DNA from: Pantoea sp. 1.19
GTDB taxonomy: Bacteria; Pseudomonadota; Gammaproteobacteria; Enterobacterales; Enterobacteriaceae
Assembly: GCF_001922585.1 (NCBI RefSeq)
Contig: NZ_MRBS01000001.1
Span: 372,001-436,000 of the forward strand
Direction of reading: 5' to 3'
DNA: 64,000 nt
The position numbers were made by a program, and so were the translations under genes. Below the pieces are notes generated by a model. It ran no database searches and had not been told where the DNA came from. It was given only the letters and a program-made list of their open reading frames with translations. Below are positions 8,899-21,361 of the stretch, one piece after another (the first letter of the stretch is position 1; every line of letters begins with the position of its first letter).

Positions 8899-9929
8899 TC
8901 ATTCAGCGAGGAAGTGATAGCGGGTGGTGGCGTGCCGCGTTTCGCCGGGCTGCAGCCAGCAGTCAGGCTGCGGCCACTCCGGATGATTTGGCGAGTCCGC
9001 CAGCCAGCCGCTCTCCAGCGCGATGCCGGCGTAATCCGCGTATTCGCCCCCGGTGCGATTGGGCGTGCCGTGCAGCCAGTTACCGGTATACAGCTGCAGC
9101 GCCGGCGCATCGGTATAGACCGCCAGCGTCAGGCGGCCATCTGCGGCGGCCAGCCGGGCAACCGGCTGCGCCAGACTGCCTGCGGCGTTGAGTAAAAAGG
9201 CGTGATCGTAGCCTTTTACCCGCTGTTGTTCGGCATCCCTGAGAAAGTCCGTGGCGATCGCCTTTAGCTGGCGAAAATCAAAGCCGCTGTTGGCCACGCT
9301 TCGCAGTCCTTCCTGCGGCAGGCCGTCTGCATCCACCGGCAGGTAGCGATCGGCATCCAGCTGCAGCCGGTGTTCACGCGCATCGCCGTGATGAGCATCG
9401 AGATTAAAGTAGGCGTGGTTGGTCAGATTGACCGGCGAAGGCTGGTCTGACTGCGCCTGCCAGCGGATATCGAGGGCATTATCATCGCCCAGCGTAAAGC
9501 CGATCTCGGCCACGACATTACCGGGAAAACCCTGATCGCCGTCCGGCGAATACAGCCGGTAGCGCACGTGCTGCTCACTCTGTTCAAGGATTTGCCAGCG
9601 GCGTTTATCAAAACCTTCCGGCCCGCCGTGCAGCTGATTCTCTCCCTGATTGGCGACCAGTTGCTGGCCGGTTCGGTTAAGGCGGGCGGCCGCTATGCGA
9701 TTGGCATAGCGGCCCACGGTCGCGCCGAGGTAGGCACTCTGACGCAGCCAGGCATCAGGAGAGGCGCCGCCAAGCAGCGCTTCGCGCACGCTGCCGTCGG
9801 GCAGCGGTATCCGGGCGGAAAGCCAGGTCGCTCCCCAGTCCATAAAGGTAGCGACCACGCCGTTTCGGTTTCGCAGCACGCTAATCCGCCACGGCTGGCC
9901 GTCGGGGGCCAGAGAGGTGGGGCGCGGGC

Positions 9930-9936
<7 letters not shown>
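8899..9936 (-). CDS. galM: Aldose 1-epimerase (galactose mutarotase)
   Basis: Converts beta- to alpha-galactose before GalK. The 345-residue protein shows the galactose-mutarotase core: [15 protein letters not shown], the substrate-binding [13 protein letters not shown], catalytic His in [11 protein letters not shown], and a C-terminal [17 protein letters not shown] with the catalytic Glu. It is the last gene of galETKM. Its ATG overlaps the galK stop by 7 nt (ATGCTAA), which implies translational coupling. Confidence 0.95.
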
Positions 9937-13146
<3,210 letters not shown>

Positions 13147-13223
13147 GAATAGTTACCTCCCCTATAAAAATCGCATTATTGTGGCATAGCTTGCCATAAA
13201 AAAGCGTGATCGAAATGGTATAA

Positions 13224-13239
13224 ATGGTATCGATTACAT
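13224..13239. promoter_or_regulatory. GalR/GalS operator OE and gal promoter region
   Basis: On the minus strand ATGTAATCGATACCAT matches 9 of 12 fixed positions of GTGNAANCGNTTNCAC. It sits where E. coli has OE. Downstream towards galE the minus strand reads GATCACGCTTTTTTATG and then AAGCTATGCC. This resembles the E. coli CRP half-site and -10 area, so the promoter probably lies at about 13170-13215. Exact promoter elements are not certain. Confidence 0.75.
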
Positions 13240-13311
13240 CATCTGACGATACCAGGGCGCTGCAGAGGAGAAGGGATAAGCGGTGTTACCATTGAAATAG
13301 CAGTGAAGGCT

Positions 13312-13327
13312 GTGGAAGCGGTTACAT
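13312..13327. promoter_or_regulatory. Third, upstream GalR/GalS operator
   Basis: GTGGAAGCGGTTACAT matches 11 of 12 fixed positions of the GalR/GalS consensus, better than OE. It lies 88 bp (centre to centre) upstream of OE in the modF-galE gap. I do not know a counterpart at this position in E. coli. Confidence 0.7.
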
Positions 13328-13373
13328 TATTCGCGCGGTGGGCCGGCACTGCATGCGCCAGCCCGGCAGCCGG

Positions 13374-14849
13374 TTAGCGCGGCAACAAACACGTCTGCCG
13401 ATAGCGATAGATCTCGCCGTCGGGGACGAAGGTGAGGCGGTGGCTAATGCACTGCGGCGCATCTTCCGCGTGATGCGAGACAAACAGCAGCTGGGTCCGC
13501 CCCTCTGACAGCATCACGTCGATAAAGCGCTTTACCAGCGCCCGGTTCAGCGGATCCAGCCCCTGCAGGGGTTCATCAAGAATCAACAGGGTCGGATGCT
13601 TGACCAGCGCGCGGGCGATCAGCACCAGTCGCTGCTGCCCCCATGACAGGCTGTGAAACGGCTGATCGCCCTGCGCCTGCAGCCCCAGCAGCGCCAGCCA
13701 CTGATCGGCTAACAGTCGCTGCCGATCGGAGACCGCCTGATAGAGACCAATCGAGTCGAAAAAGCCGGAGATCACTACATTACGCACGCTGCTGCTGACG
13801 CGCCAGTCGAGGTGCAAACTGCTGCTGACATAGCCGATGTGGCGTTTAATCTCCCAGATGGTTTCGCCGCTGCCGCGTCGCCGGCCAAACAGCGTCAGGT
13901 CGTTGCTGTAACCCTGCGGATGATCGCCGGTCACCAGGCTGAGCAGGGTCGATTTGCCGGCGCCGTTCGGTCCCACAATCTGCCAGTGCTCACCGGGTTG
14001 CACTGTCCAGTTAAGCTGGTGTAACACTGGCCGATCATCATAGGACACCACGCCATTGCGCAGCTGCACCCGGGGGGCGTCGGTCGCCAGCGGCGGTAGC
14101 GCCTGCGGGTTATCGGCGTCCGGTAGCGCGATCCCCTGCATTTTTTCGCTGTGCGCCAGCTGGGCAACCAGCGCCTGCTGCAGCAGCGTATCACGATCGC
14201 CCACGGCGCTGAGCGTGCAGTCGGCCAGTACGCCGACCCGGCTGGCAAAGGCGGGAATGTCGTCAAAGCGGTTGAGCACCAGCACCAGCGTCAGCCCCTG
14301 CCGATGCAGACCTTCCAGCAGCGCGGTCAAACCGGCGCGCGAGACCACATCCAAACCGTCAAAGGGCTCATCCAGAATCAGCAGGTCGGGTTGCGGCATC
14401 AGTGTCTGGCAGAGCAGCACTTTGCGTGTTTCACCGGTGGAGAGGTATTTGAAGCGGCGCGTGAGCAGGGGGGTAATCGCGAACTGCTCAGCCAGCGACC
14501 GGGCGCGGAGCGGATCGGCAATCTCCTGTTGAATCACTTCTGCCGCGGTGCGGCCGGTGTCCTCTTCCTCGGCCCCCAGCAGATCGGTATTGTTGCGCGC
14601 CCACTCTTCGGCCACCAGCTGCTGCAGCTGCTCAAAAGAGAGGCGAACGGGTCGGCGAAAGCCGCTTTCCACCCTGCCGCGCTGCGGCGGCAGCTCGCCG
14701 GCCAGCGCCCGCGCCAGCGCAGACTTACCGCTGCCGTTGGCGCCGACAAAGGCCCAGCACTCACCGGCGCGCAGCGACAGCGCCTCCAGCGACAAATTGT
14801 GGCGATCGCTAAGACGAAACGTGCCTTGCGAAATATGCAACGTAGTCAT
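13374..14849 (-). CDS. modF: Molybdenum-associated tandem ABC ATPase
   Basis: A cytoplasmic protein with two ABC ATPase domains and no membrane part; its exact role is uncertain. Walker A motifs are GANGSGKSALAR (first half) and GPNGAGKSTLLS (second half). Walker B motifs are LLILDEPFDGLD and LLILDEPLQGLDPLNR. Signatures are LSTGETRK and LSWGQQR. The 491 residues match E. coli ModF. The start at 14849 (MTTLHISQGTFRLSD) is by homology. It follows modE on the same strand after 75 bp. Confidence 0.95.
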   Translation of the reverse strand: MTTLHISQGTFRLSDRHNLSLEALSLRAGECWAFVGANGSGKSALARALAGELPPQRGRVESGFRRPVRLSFEQLQQLVAEEWARNNTDLLGAEEEDTGRTAAEVIQQEIADPLRARSLAEQFAITPLLTRRFKYLSTGETRKVLLCQTLMPQPDLLILDEPFDGLDVVSRAGLTALLEGLHRQGLTLVLVLNRFDDIPAFASRVGVLADCTLSAVGDRDTLLQQALVAQLAHSEKMQGIALPDADNPQALPPLATDAPRVQLRNGVVSYDDRPVLHQLNWTVQPGEHWQIVGPNGAGKSTLLSLVTGDHPQGYSNDLTLFGRRRGSGETIWEIKRHIGYVSSSLHLDWRVSSSVRNVVISGFFDSIGLYQAVSDRQRLLADQWLALLGLQAQGDQPFHSLSWGQQRLVLIARALVKHPTLLILDEPLQGLDPLNRALVKRFIDVMLSEGRTQLLFVSHHAEDAPQCISHRLTFVPDGEIYRYRQTCLLPR

Positions 14850-14924
14850 AATGCGTTCCATTTTATGCATTGAAAACACACAATGACCGCTTTTGCTGCA
14901 GGATGTCAAACGTCCGCGCTGCGC

Positions 14925-15707
14925 TCAGACCAGGGTGGCAAGAATCACGTTATCGGCGTGAAAATGTGCTGTAGTTTGCATTCCCGGTAGCAGAGACTGT
15001 CGCGCGACTTCCTCACGCGGCAGCGTGACGCACAGCGTATCACCGCTTCCCAACTGTACGATCGCTTCGCACAGGGATTCGCCCGCCTCGATCGCCACGA
15101 CGGTGACCGGCAGGCGGTTCTCCGCCCCGTCGTCAACGTCGCCCAGCTGAATTTGCGGCGCTTTAATCAGCAGCAGCACCGCTTTGCCCACCTCCAGCCC
15201 CAGCCGCTCGGCGCTGCGGGCGGTGAGGGCCACGCTGAGCCGGGTGACGCCGTCCGCCAGCAGCACCGTCACCGTCTGCTGTGGCGGATGGCCATCGCGC
15301 GTCAGCAGTGTGCCAAACAGCTGATTGCGGGCGCTGGTTTGCAGTGAGCTGCGGGCAATCGCGCCCAGCAGGCTGTCGAGCGGCACCGCATCATCCTGGA
15401 GCGCATCAAAGGCTTTCTGCTGCATCTGGCCCAGCAGGTCATACAGCTGGATTAGCCGCAGGCCGAAAGGGGTGAGCTGTGCACCGCCGCCGCCTTTGCC
15501 GCCGGTCACCCGCTCCACCAGCGTACGTCCGCTTAAGCGGTTCATGGTATCCATCGCGTCCCACGCGCTCTTGTAACTGATCCCCGCCTGACGCGCGCCC
15601 TGGCTGATGGAGCCGCTGTGCTGGATCTGCTTTAACAGCGCGATGCGGCGTGGATCGGCAAACAGCGTCTGCTGCAGTCGGATAATCAGTGAGATGTCAG
15701 CCTGCAT
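14925..15707 (-). CDS. modE: Molybdate-responsive regulator
   Basis: Binds molybdate, then represses modABC and activates genes of molybdenum metabolism such as moa. The 260-residue protein has an N-terminal winged helix (SGSISQGARQAGISYKSAWD) and the linker motif TGGKGGGGAQLT. Two C-terminal molybdopterin-binding (MOP) subdomains follow, the first starting at SARNQLFGTL. The start at 15707 (MQADISL) fits E. coli. It is divergent from acrZ and modABC. Candidate binding sites lie at 16159-16182 and 32127-32150. Confidence 0.96.
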   Translation of the reverse strand: MQADISLIIRLQQTLFADPRRIALLKQIQHSGSISQGARQAGISYKSAWDAMDTMNRLSGRTLVERVTGGKGGGGAQLTPFGLRLIQLYDLLGQMQQKAFDALQDDAVPLDSLLGAIARSSLQTSARNQLFGTLLTRDGHPPQQTVTVLLADGVTRLSVALTARSAERLGLEVGKAVLLLIKAPQIQLGDVDDGAENRLPVTVVAIEAGESLCEAIVQLGSGDTLCVTLPREEVARQSLLPGMQTTAHFHADNVILATLV

Positions 15708-15864
15708 GGTCTCTCCCGGCAAAAACAGGCCCTGAGTGTAGAAGAGTCATCGGAGGGTGTCATCTCCGATACGAGGCAGCGGCCGCCGACAACACAAAAG
15801 GTGAGTGCAATATTCTGCCCAGTGCGTAGAATCAGGGGTTTCCAACCGACTCCAGGGGACACGC

Positions 15865-16023
15865 ATGCTGGAATTGCTTAAAAGCCTTGCTTTCGCGGTA
15901 CTGATGGTGCCGGTGGTGATGGCAATTATTCTGGGGCTGATTTGGGGAATGGGCGAGATCTTTAACGTCATCTCTAAATTTGCTCACCGTGATGATCAAC
16001 CCACCCCAAAACGCGATGCCTGA
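15865..16023 (+). CDS. acrZ: AcrAB-TolC pump accessory peptide
   Basis: A 52-residue single-pass inner-membrane protein that binds AcrB and tunes drug efflux. The sequence [19 protein letters not shown] is near-identical to E. coli AcrZ at its N-terminus. A membrane helix spans about residues 5-30, followed by a charged tail. The ATG at 15865 follows AGGGGA; earlier in-frame starts are not conserved. It stands between modE and modA as in E. coli and is followed by a strong terminator. Confidence 0.95.
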   Translation: MLELLKSLAFAVLMVPVVMAIILGLIWGMGEIFNVISKFAHRDDQPTPKRDA

Positions 16024-16029
16024 TATCTG

Positions 16030-16056
16030 CGCCCGTCCCGACGGGCGTTGTTTTTT
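16030..16056 (+). terminator. Intrinsic terminator of acrZ
   Basis: CGCCCGTC, loop CC, GACGGGCG then TTGTTTTTT, beginning 7 bp after the acrZ stop. Confidence 0.92.
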
Positions 16057-16158
16057 CTCCGTTCTGGCGCCATCGCCGCGATTCAGCACCGCGCCATCAC
16101 GTTTCCTCTCAGCTCGCATTCCGCGCTGCCGATAATCAGATGACAGCCCGAAATTACG

Positions 16159-16182
16159 CGTTATAGTGTCAACTATATAACG
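16159..16182. promoter_or_regulatory. ModE box of modABC
   Basis: A 24-bp imperfect palindrome begins CGTTATAG and ends TATATAACG. It has the same length and ends as the known ModE operator before E. coli modA. It lies 17 bp before the modA start, where ModE-molybdate would block transcription. Confidence 0.9.
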
Positions 16183-16198
16183 TCACTGAGAGGTTTCC

Positions 16199-16972
16199 AT
16201 GTTTCTGATGCGTCGCCGTATTTTTCTGGCTGGCTGCCTGAGCCTGCTGTTGGCCGGCCCGGTGCTGGCCACCCCCGCGATCACGGTGTTTGCCGCCGCC
16301 TCGCTGACCAATGCGCTCGACGCGATTGCGGCCCGATATCAGCAGGAGCAGGCGGTAAACATTGTGACGTCTTATGCCTCCTCCTCCACCCTCGCGCGCC
16401 AGCTTGCACAGGGCGCACCAGCGGACGTGTTTATCTCCGCCGATCAGCAGTGGATGGATTATGCGGTCAGCAAGCAGAGTGTGGATCCCCGCAGCCGGAC
16501 CACGCTGTTGGGCAATACGCTGGTGCTGATTGCGCCCGAGGCGGCCAATCCCCAGCCGGTCCCCCTGACGGCGCAGACGCCGTGGCGCCGGCTGCTGGCG
16601 GACGGCCGTCTGGCGGTGGGCGATCCGGATCACGTGCCGGCCGGTATCTATGCCAAACAGGCGCTCCAGTCGCTGGGGGCCTGGACAACGTTGGCACCGC
16701 GGCTGGCGCGCGCCAGCAGCGTGCGTGCGGCGCTGGCGCTGGTGGAGCGTCGGGAAGCGCCGTACGGCATCGTCTACGGATCCGACGCGGTTGCCAGCCA
16801 GAAAGTTCGGGTAGTGGGCACGTTCCCGCCGGAGACGCACCCGCCGGTTGAGTACCCCATGGCGAAAGTCAGCGGGCGCGATAACGCCGTCGTCGATCGG
16901 TTCTATCACTACCTGGCAGGGCCACAGGCGGCGGCCATTTTCCAACAATACGGGTTCACCACGCGACAATGA
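16199..16972 (+). CDS. modA: Molybdate-binding periplasmic protein
   Basis: Captures molybdate in the periplasm for ModBC. The 257-residue protein has a signal peptide to about residue 24 (LAGPVLA). ITVFAAASLTNA, ASSSTLARQL and PADVFISADQQWMDYA are typical of the ligand site, with a C-terminal Tyr region (GPQAAAIFQQYGF). GAGG precedes the ATG at 16199; a second in-frame ATG nine bases later is possible. The ModE box covers the promoter. Its stop overlaps the modB start. Confidence 0.96.
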   Translation: MFLMRRRIFLAGCLSLLLAGPVLATPAITVFAAASLTNALDAIAARYQQEQAVNIVTSYASSSTLARQLAQGAPADVFISADQQWMDYAVSKQSVDPRSRTTLLGNTLVLIAPEAANPQPVPLTAQTPWRRLLADGRLAVGDPDHVPAGIYAKQALQSLGAWTTLAPRLARASSVRAALALVERREAPYGIVYGSDAVASQKVRVVGTFPPETHPPVEYPMAKVSGRDNAVVDRFYHYLAGPQAAAIFQQYGFTTRQ

Positions 16973-17664
16973 TGCTGACTGAACTGGAGTGGCAGGCGCT
17001 GCTGCTCAGCCTGAAGGTGTCGCTGGTCGCCGTAGCGGTCAGCCTGCCGTTTGGCATGTTAATGGCCTGGCTACTGGTGCGCGTGCGCTTTCCCGGTAAG
17101 GCCCTGCTGGATGGCCTGGTCCACCTGCCGCTGGTGCTGCCGCCGGTGGTGATCGGCTATCTGCTGCTGGTCGGCTTTGGCCGGCGCGGGATCATTGGCG
17201 AACGGTTGTATGACTGGTTTGGTTTTAGCTTTTCTTTTAGCTGGCGCGGTGCGGCGCTGGCCTCGGCGGTGATTGCGTTTCCGCTGATGGTTCGGGCAAT
17301 GCGTCTCGCGCTGGAGGGGGTCGATCGCCGGCTGGAGCAGGCGGCGCGCACGCTGGGTGCCGGACGCTGGCGGGTCTTTTTTACCATCACGCTGCCGCTG
17401 ATCCTGCCGGGGGTTATCGCCGGTACGGTGCTGGCGTTTGCCCGTTCTCTCGGCGAGTTTGGCGCCACGATAACCTTTGTATCCAATATCCCCGGCGAGA
17501 CGCGCACGCTGCCGCTGGCGATGTATACGCTGATTGAAACGCCCGGAGCTGAAGGCGCGGCAGCGCGGCTCTGCGTGATTGCCATTGCACTGGCACTGGC
17601 GTCGCTGCTCGGTTCGGAATGGCTAACCCGCTGGGGACAAAAGAGGCTCGCATGCTCGACCTGA
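16969..17664 (+). CDS. modB: Molybdate ABC transporter permease
   Basis: A 231-residue inner-membrane permease with about five or six membrane segments. The cytoplasmic ATPase-contact loop [21 protein letters not shown] is of the EAA type, followed by [12 protein letters not shown]. It starts with two consecutive ATGs overlapping the modA stop (ATGATG). Its last 13 bases overlap modC. Its partners are ModA and ModC. Confidence 0.97.
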   Translation: MMLTELEWQALLLSLKVSLVAVAVSLPFGMLMAWLLVRVRFPGKALLDGLVHLPLVLPPVVIGYLLLVGFGRRGIIGERLYDWFGFSFSFSWRGAALASAVIAFPLMVRAMRLALEGVDRRLEQAARTLGAGRWRVFFTITLPLILPGVIAGTVLAFARSLGEFGATITFVSNIPGETRTLPLAMYTLIETPGAEGAAARLCVIAIALALASLLGSEWLTRWGQKRLACST

Positions 17665-18710
17665 ATTTTACTCTGCGGCAGGGTGAACACCGGCTCCGCG
17701 TGGACGTGCAGCTGCCCGCGCGCGGCATCACCGCCGTGTTTGGCGTCTCCGGCGCCGGTAAAACCTCGTTAATTAACGCCATCAGCGGGCTGGTTCGCCC
17801 GCAGGAAGGGCATATCATACTGCGCGATCGGGTGCTCAGCGATACCGCGCGAGGCCGCTTTCTGCCGCCGGAAAAGCGGCGCATCGGCTACGTGTTTCAG
17901 GACGCCAGACTGTTTCCGCACTATCGCGTGCGCGGCAATTTGCAGTATGGCATGGCGCCGGAGCAGCGCCCGCGCTTTGAACACCTGGTGGCGCTGCTGG
18001 GGCTGGAGGGATTGCTGACGCGTTTTCCCGCATCGCTGTCAGGCGGCGAGAAGCAGCGGGTGGCGATAGGTCGCGCGCTGTTGACCGCGCCGGATCTGTT
18101 GCTGCTGGATGAACCGCTGGCGTCGCTGGATCTGCCGCGTAAGCGCGAGCTGCTGCCCTATCTGCAGCGGCTGGCGGCGGAGCTGGAGATCCCACTGCTT
18201 TACGTGAGCCACAGTCTGGAGGAGATCCTGCAGCTGGCCGATAATGTGCTGGTACTGGAACAGGGGGAAGTGCGGGCATGTGGCCCGCTGGAAGAGGTAT
18301 GGGCCAGCCGGGCGATGCGCCCGTGGCTTGCGCGAGGTGACCAAAGTACGGTGCTGACCGCACAGGTGCTGGAACAGCATCCGGACTACGCGATGACCGC
18401 GCTGTCGCTCGGAGATCAGCATATTTGGGTCAATCGGGTCGATGCGCCGCTGAAGTCCACGCTGCGCATCCGCATCCAGTCAGCGGATGTGTCGCTGGTG
18501 CTCCATCCCGGCGGACCCGGCAGCATCCGCAACGTCCTGCCCGCCAGGGTGGAGGAGCTGCTGGAAGTGGAGGCGCAAATCGAGGTCAGGCTGCAGATCG
18601 GCAACCGCAGCCTGTGGGCGCGGATTACGCCCTGGGCGCGCGATGAGCTGGCTATTCGTCCCGGCATGTGGCTGTATGCCCAGATCAAAAGCGTCGCCGT
18701 CAGCGTCTGA
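17652..18710 (+). CDS. modC: Molybdate ABC transporter ATPase
   Basis: Powers molybdate import. The 352-residue protein has Walker [12 protein letters not shown]-loop [12 protein letters not shown], signature [16 protein letters not shown], Walker [13 protein letters not shown] and H-loop [10 protein letters not shown]-terminal MOP-like regulatory domain follows ([11 protein letters not shown] to the end). The start at 17652 (MLDLNFTL) fits E. coli. It is the last gene of modABC and ends one base before the convergent ybhA stop. Confidence 0.97.
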   Translation: MLDLNFTLRQGEHRLRVDVQLPARGITAVFGVSGAGKTSLINAISGLVRPQEGHIILRDRVLSDTARGRFLPPEKRRIGYVFQDARLFPHYRVRGNLQYGMAPEQRPRFEHLVALLGLEGLLTRFPASLSGGEKQRVAIGRALLTAPDLLLLDEPLASLDLPRKRELLPYLQRLAAELEIPLLYVSHSLEEILQLADNVLVLEQGEVRACGPLEEVWASRAMRPWLARGDQSTVLTAQVLEQHPDYAMTALSLGDQHIWVNRVDAPLKSTLRIRIQSADVSLVLHPGGPGSIRNVLPARVEELLEVEAQIEVRLQIGNRSLWARITPWARDELAIRPGMWLYAQIKSVAVSV

Positions 18711-19529
18711 TTACAGCACTTCCTGATACAGGGTATCGGCGATGGCATTCGACTGATTATCGCCGATCACCCGATCGGCGCGAGCCTTAACCGCCTCGAC
18801 GGCGTTGCCCATGGCCACGCCCAGTCCCACGTGCTCCAGCATGCTGAGATCGTTAAAATTGTCACCAAAGGCGATGACGTCATCCATGCGATAGCCCTGC
18901 GAGGTCACCCACTCCTGCAGGCGCTTGCCTTTGCTGTTACCGCGCTGGGCAACGTCAACCTGGTCGTGCCATGACCATTCGCAGGCCAGCCCCAGCGTCT
19001 GCTGCAGGCGATCGGTTACGGCGTGCAGTTCGTCGAGATTATCGTGGGAGAGGGCAAACTTCCAGATGGCGTCGGCCTGCTCTGCGGCGGCGGCCAGCGA
19101 ATCCACCTGGCGGAATACCGGACGCTGTGCGACCGGCAGCGACGCCGCCCATGTCAGGGTGCGTTCGACGTGACCGGTAGCCGTTTGATAGAGCATTGCG
19201 TCGTCAACGTACAGCAGTCCGTGAATGCCATACTGCTCCAGTATCGCTATCGTTTCGCGCGTCTGGCCAAGCTCAAGCGGCGTTGAAGAGATGACCTTTT
19301 TTGCCGGATAATCATACAAATACGTGCCATTACAGCAAATAGCAGGTGTATCCAGCGCCATGGCCTGATAAAAAGGGTGGATGGCGACGTGATGACGTCC
19401 GGTCACGATCAGTACCTTGACGCCTGCCTGGCGCGCTTTCGCCAGTGCGTCCAGCGAGGCGGGCAAAATGGTTTTCTGCGGCGTTAGCAGGGTGCCGTCC
19501 AGGTCCAGCGCAATGACGCGATAGCTCAT
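18711..19529 (-). CDS. ybhA: HAD-family phosphatase (pyridoxal phosphate phosphatase YbhA)
   Basis: A cytoplasmic Cof-type HAD hydrolase of 272 residues, the E. coli length. HAD motif I is IALDLDGTLLTP and motif II is VLIVTGR. The motif III Lys falls in GNSKGKRLQEW, and motif IV is VIAFGDNFNDLSML. E. coli YbhA acts on pyridoxal 5'-phosphate and other sugar or nucleotide phosphates; the substrate here is inferred. The start at 19529 (MSYRVIALD) is by homology. Divergent from pgl. Confidence 0.95.
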   Translation of the reverse strand: MSYRVIALDLDGTLLTPQKTILPASLDALAKARQAGVKVLIVTGRHHVAIHPFYQAMALDTPAICCNGTYLYDYPAKKVISSTPLELGQTRETIAILEQYGIHGLLYVDDAMLYQTATGHVERTLTWAASLPVAQRPVFRQVDSLAAAAEQADAIWKFALSHDNLDELHAVTDRLQQTLGLACEWSWHDQVDVAQRGNSKGKRLQEWVTSQGYRMDDVIAFGDNFNDLSMLEHVGLGVAMGNAVEAVKARADRVIGDNQSNAIADTLYQEVL

Positions 19530-19629
19530 AAGCAGGGTCTCTTTAGCAAGGAAAAGGCAAATACTACCCTGGCGCCTCCCGACTGACCACATAACGGCGT
19601 CTCATATTCAGACTAATTAAGGAGAGCTC

Positions 19630-20625
19630 ATGAAACACGTTGTATACACTGCCAGCCCGGAAAGTGGACAGATTCACTGCTGGAAAATGGATGAGCAGGG
19701 CGCACTGACTCTGCTGCAGGTCGTGGACGTGCACGCGCAGGTACAGCCGCTGGTGGTCAGCCCCGATGGGCGCTATCTGTATGCCGGCGTGCGTCCGGAC
19801 TTCCGCGTGCTGGCGTGGCGCATTGATGCCGAAGGTAAACTCTCTGCTGCCGGTCAGGCTTCCCTGTCGGGTAGTCCGTCGCATATTTCAACCGATCGTA
19901 GCGGCCGCTGGCTGTTCTGCGCTTCGTACAACGACGCCTGCGTCAGCGTCTCGCCGCTCCGCGATGGTCTGCCGGGCGAGCCGGTAACGGTGCAAGGCGG
20001 GTTGGCGGGCTGTCATTCGGCCAATATCGATCCGCGCAACCAGACGCTGTTTGTGCCGGCGCTGAAGCAGGATCGCATTTGCCTGTACGCGCTGGGCGCC
20101 GCGGGAGAGTTGACGGCCACTCCCCAAGGGGAAGTGCACACCGCCCCCGGCGCCGGACCGCGCCATATGGTGTTTCATCCGCGGCTGCCCTGGGCCTACA
20201 GCGTCAACGAACTGAACAGCTGCGTCGATGTCTGGCAGCTCGACGACGCCAGCGGCCAGGTGCTGCACGTACAGAGCGTGGATATGCTCGATGCCGGCTT
20301 CAGCGGCACCCGCTGGGCGGCGGATATCCACATTACGCCGGATGGCCAGTTCCTCTACAGCTGCGATCGCACCGCCAGCACGCTCACTGCGTTTCGCATC
20401 AGCGCCGGAGGCGACTCGCTGACCCGGCTGACGGAAGTGCCGACCGAAACCCAGCCGCGCGGCTTCAATATTGACTCGCAGGGAGCGTATCTGGTGGCCG
20501 CCGGACAAAAATCTCACCATATTGCGGTATACCGGATTGGCGCAGAGGGCGGACTGCAGCCGCTGAAGCGCTATGCCGTTGGGCAGGGGCCAATGTGGGT
20601 GGTAATACGGCCGCTGGAGGAGTAA
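19630..20625 (+). CDS. pgl: 6-phosphogluconolactonase, beta-propeller type
   Basis: Hydrolyses 6-phosphogluconolactone in the oxidative pentose phosphate pathway. The 331 residues equal E. coli Pgl (YbhE). Repeated blade motifs are visible ([47 protein letters not shown]), giving a seven-bladed propeller. GAGAGCTC precedes the ATG. It is divergent from ybhA and convergent with the DJ-1-like gene. Confidence 0.96.
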   Translation: MKHVVYTASPESGQIHCWKMDEQGALTLLQVVDVHAQVQPLVVSPDGRYLYAGVRPDFRVLAWRIDAEGKLSAAGQASLSGSPSHISTDRSGRWLFCASYNDACVSVSPLRDGLPGEPVTVQGGLAGCHSANIDPRNQTLFVPALKQDRICLYALGAAGELTATPQGEVHTAPGAGPRHMVFHPRLPWAYSVNELNSCVDVWQLDDASGQVLHVQSVDMLDAGFSGTRWAADIHITPDGQFLYSCDRTASTLTAFRISAGGDSLTRLTEVPTETQPRGFNIDSQGAYLVAAGQKSHHIAVYRIGAEGGLQPLKRYAVGQGPMWVVIRPLEE

Positions 20626-20633
20626 CGGCGGAA

Positions 20634-20662
20634 GGGGCGGCGCACCGCCGCCCCGTGGGTTT
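20634..20662. terminator. Hairpin between convergent pgl and DJ-1-like gene
   Basis: GGGGCGGCG, loop CAC, CGCCGCCCC form a perfect 9-bp stem. There is only a weak T-rich stretch on the plus side, so termination is plausible rather than certain. Confidence 0.5.
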
Positions 20663-21341
20663 ATTTATCGAGCAGGGCGATCAGCTGCTCGGCGGCGGCG
20701 GCGGACGACGCCGGATTTTGTCCGGTGACCAGCCAGCCGTCGGTCAGCGTAAACACGCCCCAGGGGGCGCCGCATTTGAAATGGGCACCCTGCGCTTTCA
20801 GCGCATCTTCAACCAGGAACGGCACCACGTCGGTCAGGCCAACTGCCTTCTCCTCTTCATTGGTGAATCCCGTCACCTGTAAGCCGGCTACCAGCGGCGA
20901 TCCGTCGGGACGCTTCGCGTGGCGCAGTACCCCCGGCGCGTGGCACACGGCGCCGACCGGCTTGCGGCTGGCGAACATGTTTTCAATCAGAGACAGGCTG
21001 GCTTCATCGTTAGCCAGATCCCACAGCGGCCCGTGGCCACCGGGGTAGAACAGCGCATCATATTGACCGGCGTCTACCGAAGAGAGCGGCAAGGTATGCG
21101 CCAGCGCGTGCCGCGCGTCGGCATCCTGGCGGAATCGCTCGGTATCCGGGGTTTGCGCGTCCGGCTCATCGCTGACCGGATCGAGCGGCGGCTGTCCGCC
21201 TTTGGGCGAGGCCAGGACGACGTCCAGCCCGGCGTCTTTAAATACGTACCAGGGCGCGGCGAACTCCTCCAGCCAGAAGCCGGTCTTTTTGCCGGTATCG
21301 CCGAGGGTATCATGCGAGGTTAAAACCATCAGGACTTTCAT
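20661..21341 (-). CDS. DJ-1/PfpI family protein, glyoxalase III-like
   Basis: A 226-residue cytoplasmic protein of the DJ-1/PfpI class I glutamine-amidotransferase-like family. The nucleophile elbow is VGAVCHAPGVL with Cys133, and YPGGHGPLWDL supplies the oxyanion and His region. Close relatives degrade methylglyoxal or act as protein deglycases; the activity here is inferred. The ATG at 21341 is preferred over a TTG six codons earlier because GAGG lies upstream of it. It follows curA by 20 bp, suggesting a two-gene carbonyl-detoxification unit. Confidence 0.85.
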   Translation of the reverse strand: MKVLMVLTSHDTLGDTGKKTGFWLEEFAAPWYVFKDAGLDVVLASPKGGQPPLDPVSDEPDAQTPDTERFRQDADARHALAHTLPLSSVDAGQYDALFYPGGHGPLWDLANDEASLSLIENMFASRKPVGAVCHAPGVLRHAKRPDGSPLVAGLQVTGFTNEEEKAVGLTDVVPFLVEDALKAQGAHFKCGAPWGVFTLTDGWLVTGQNPASSAAAAEQLIALLDK

Positions 21342-21361
21342 TGCGCGTGCCTCACTCAATA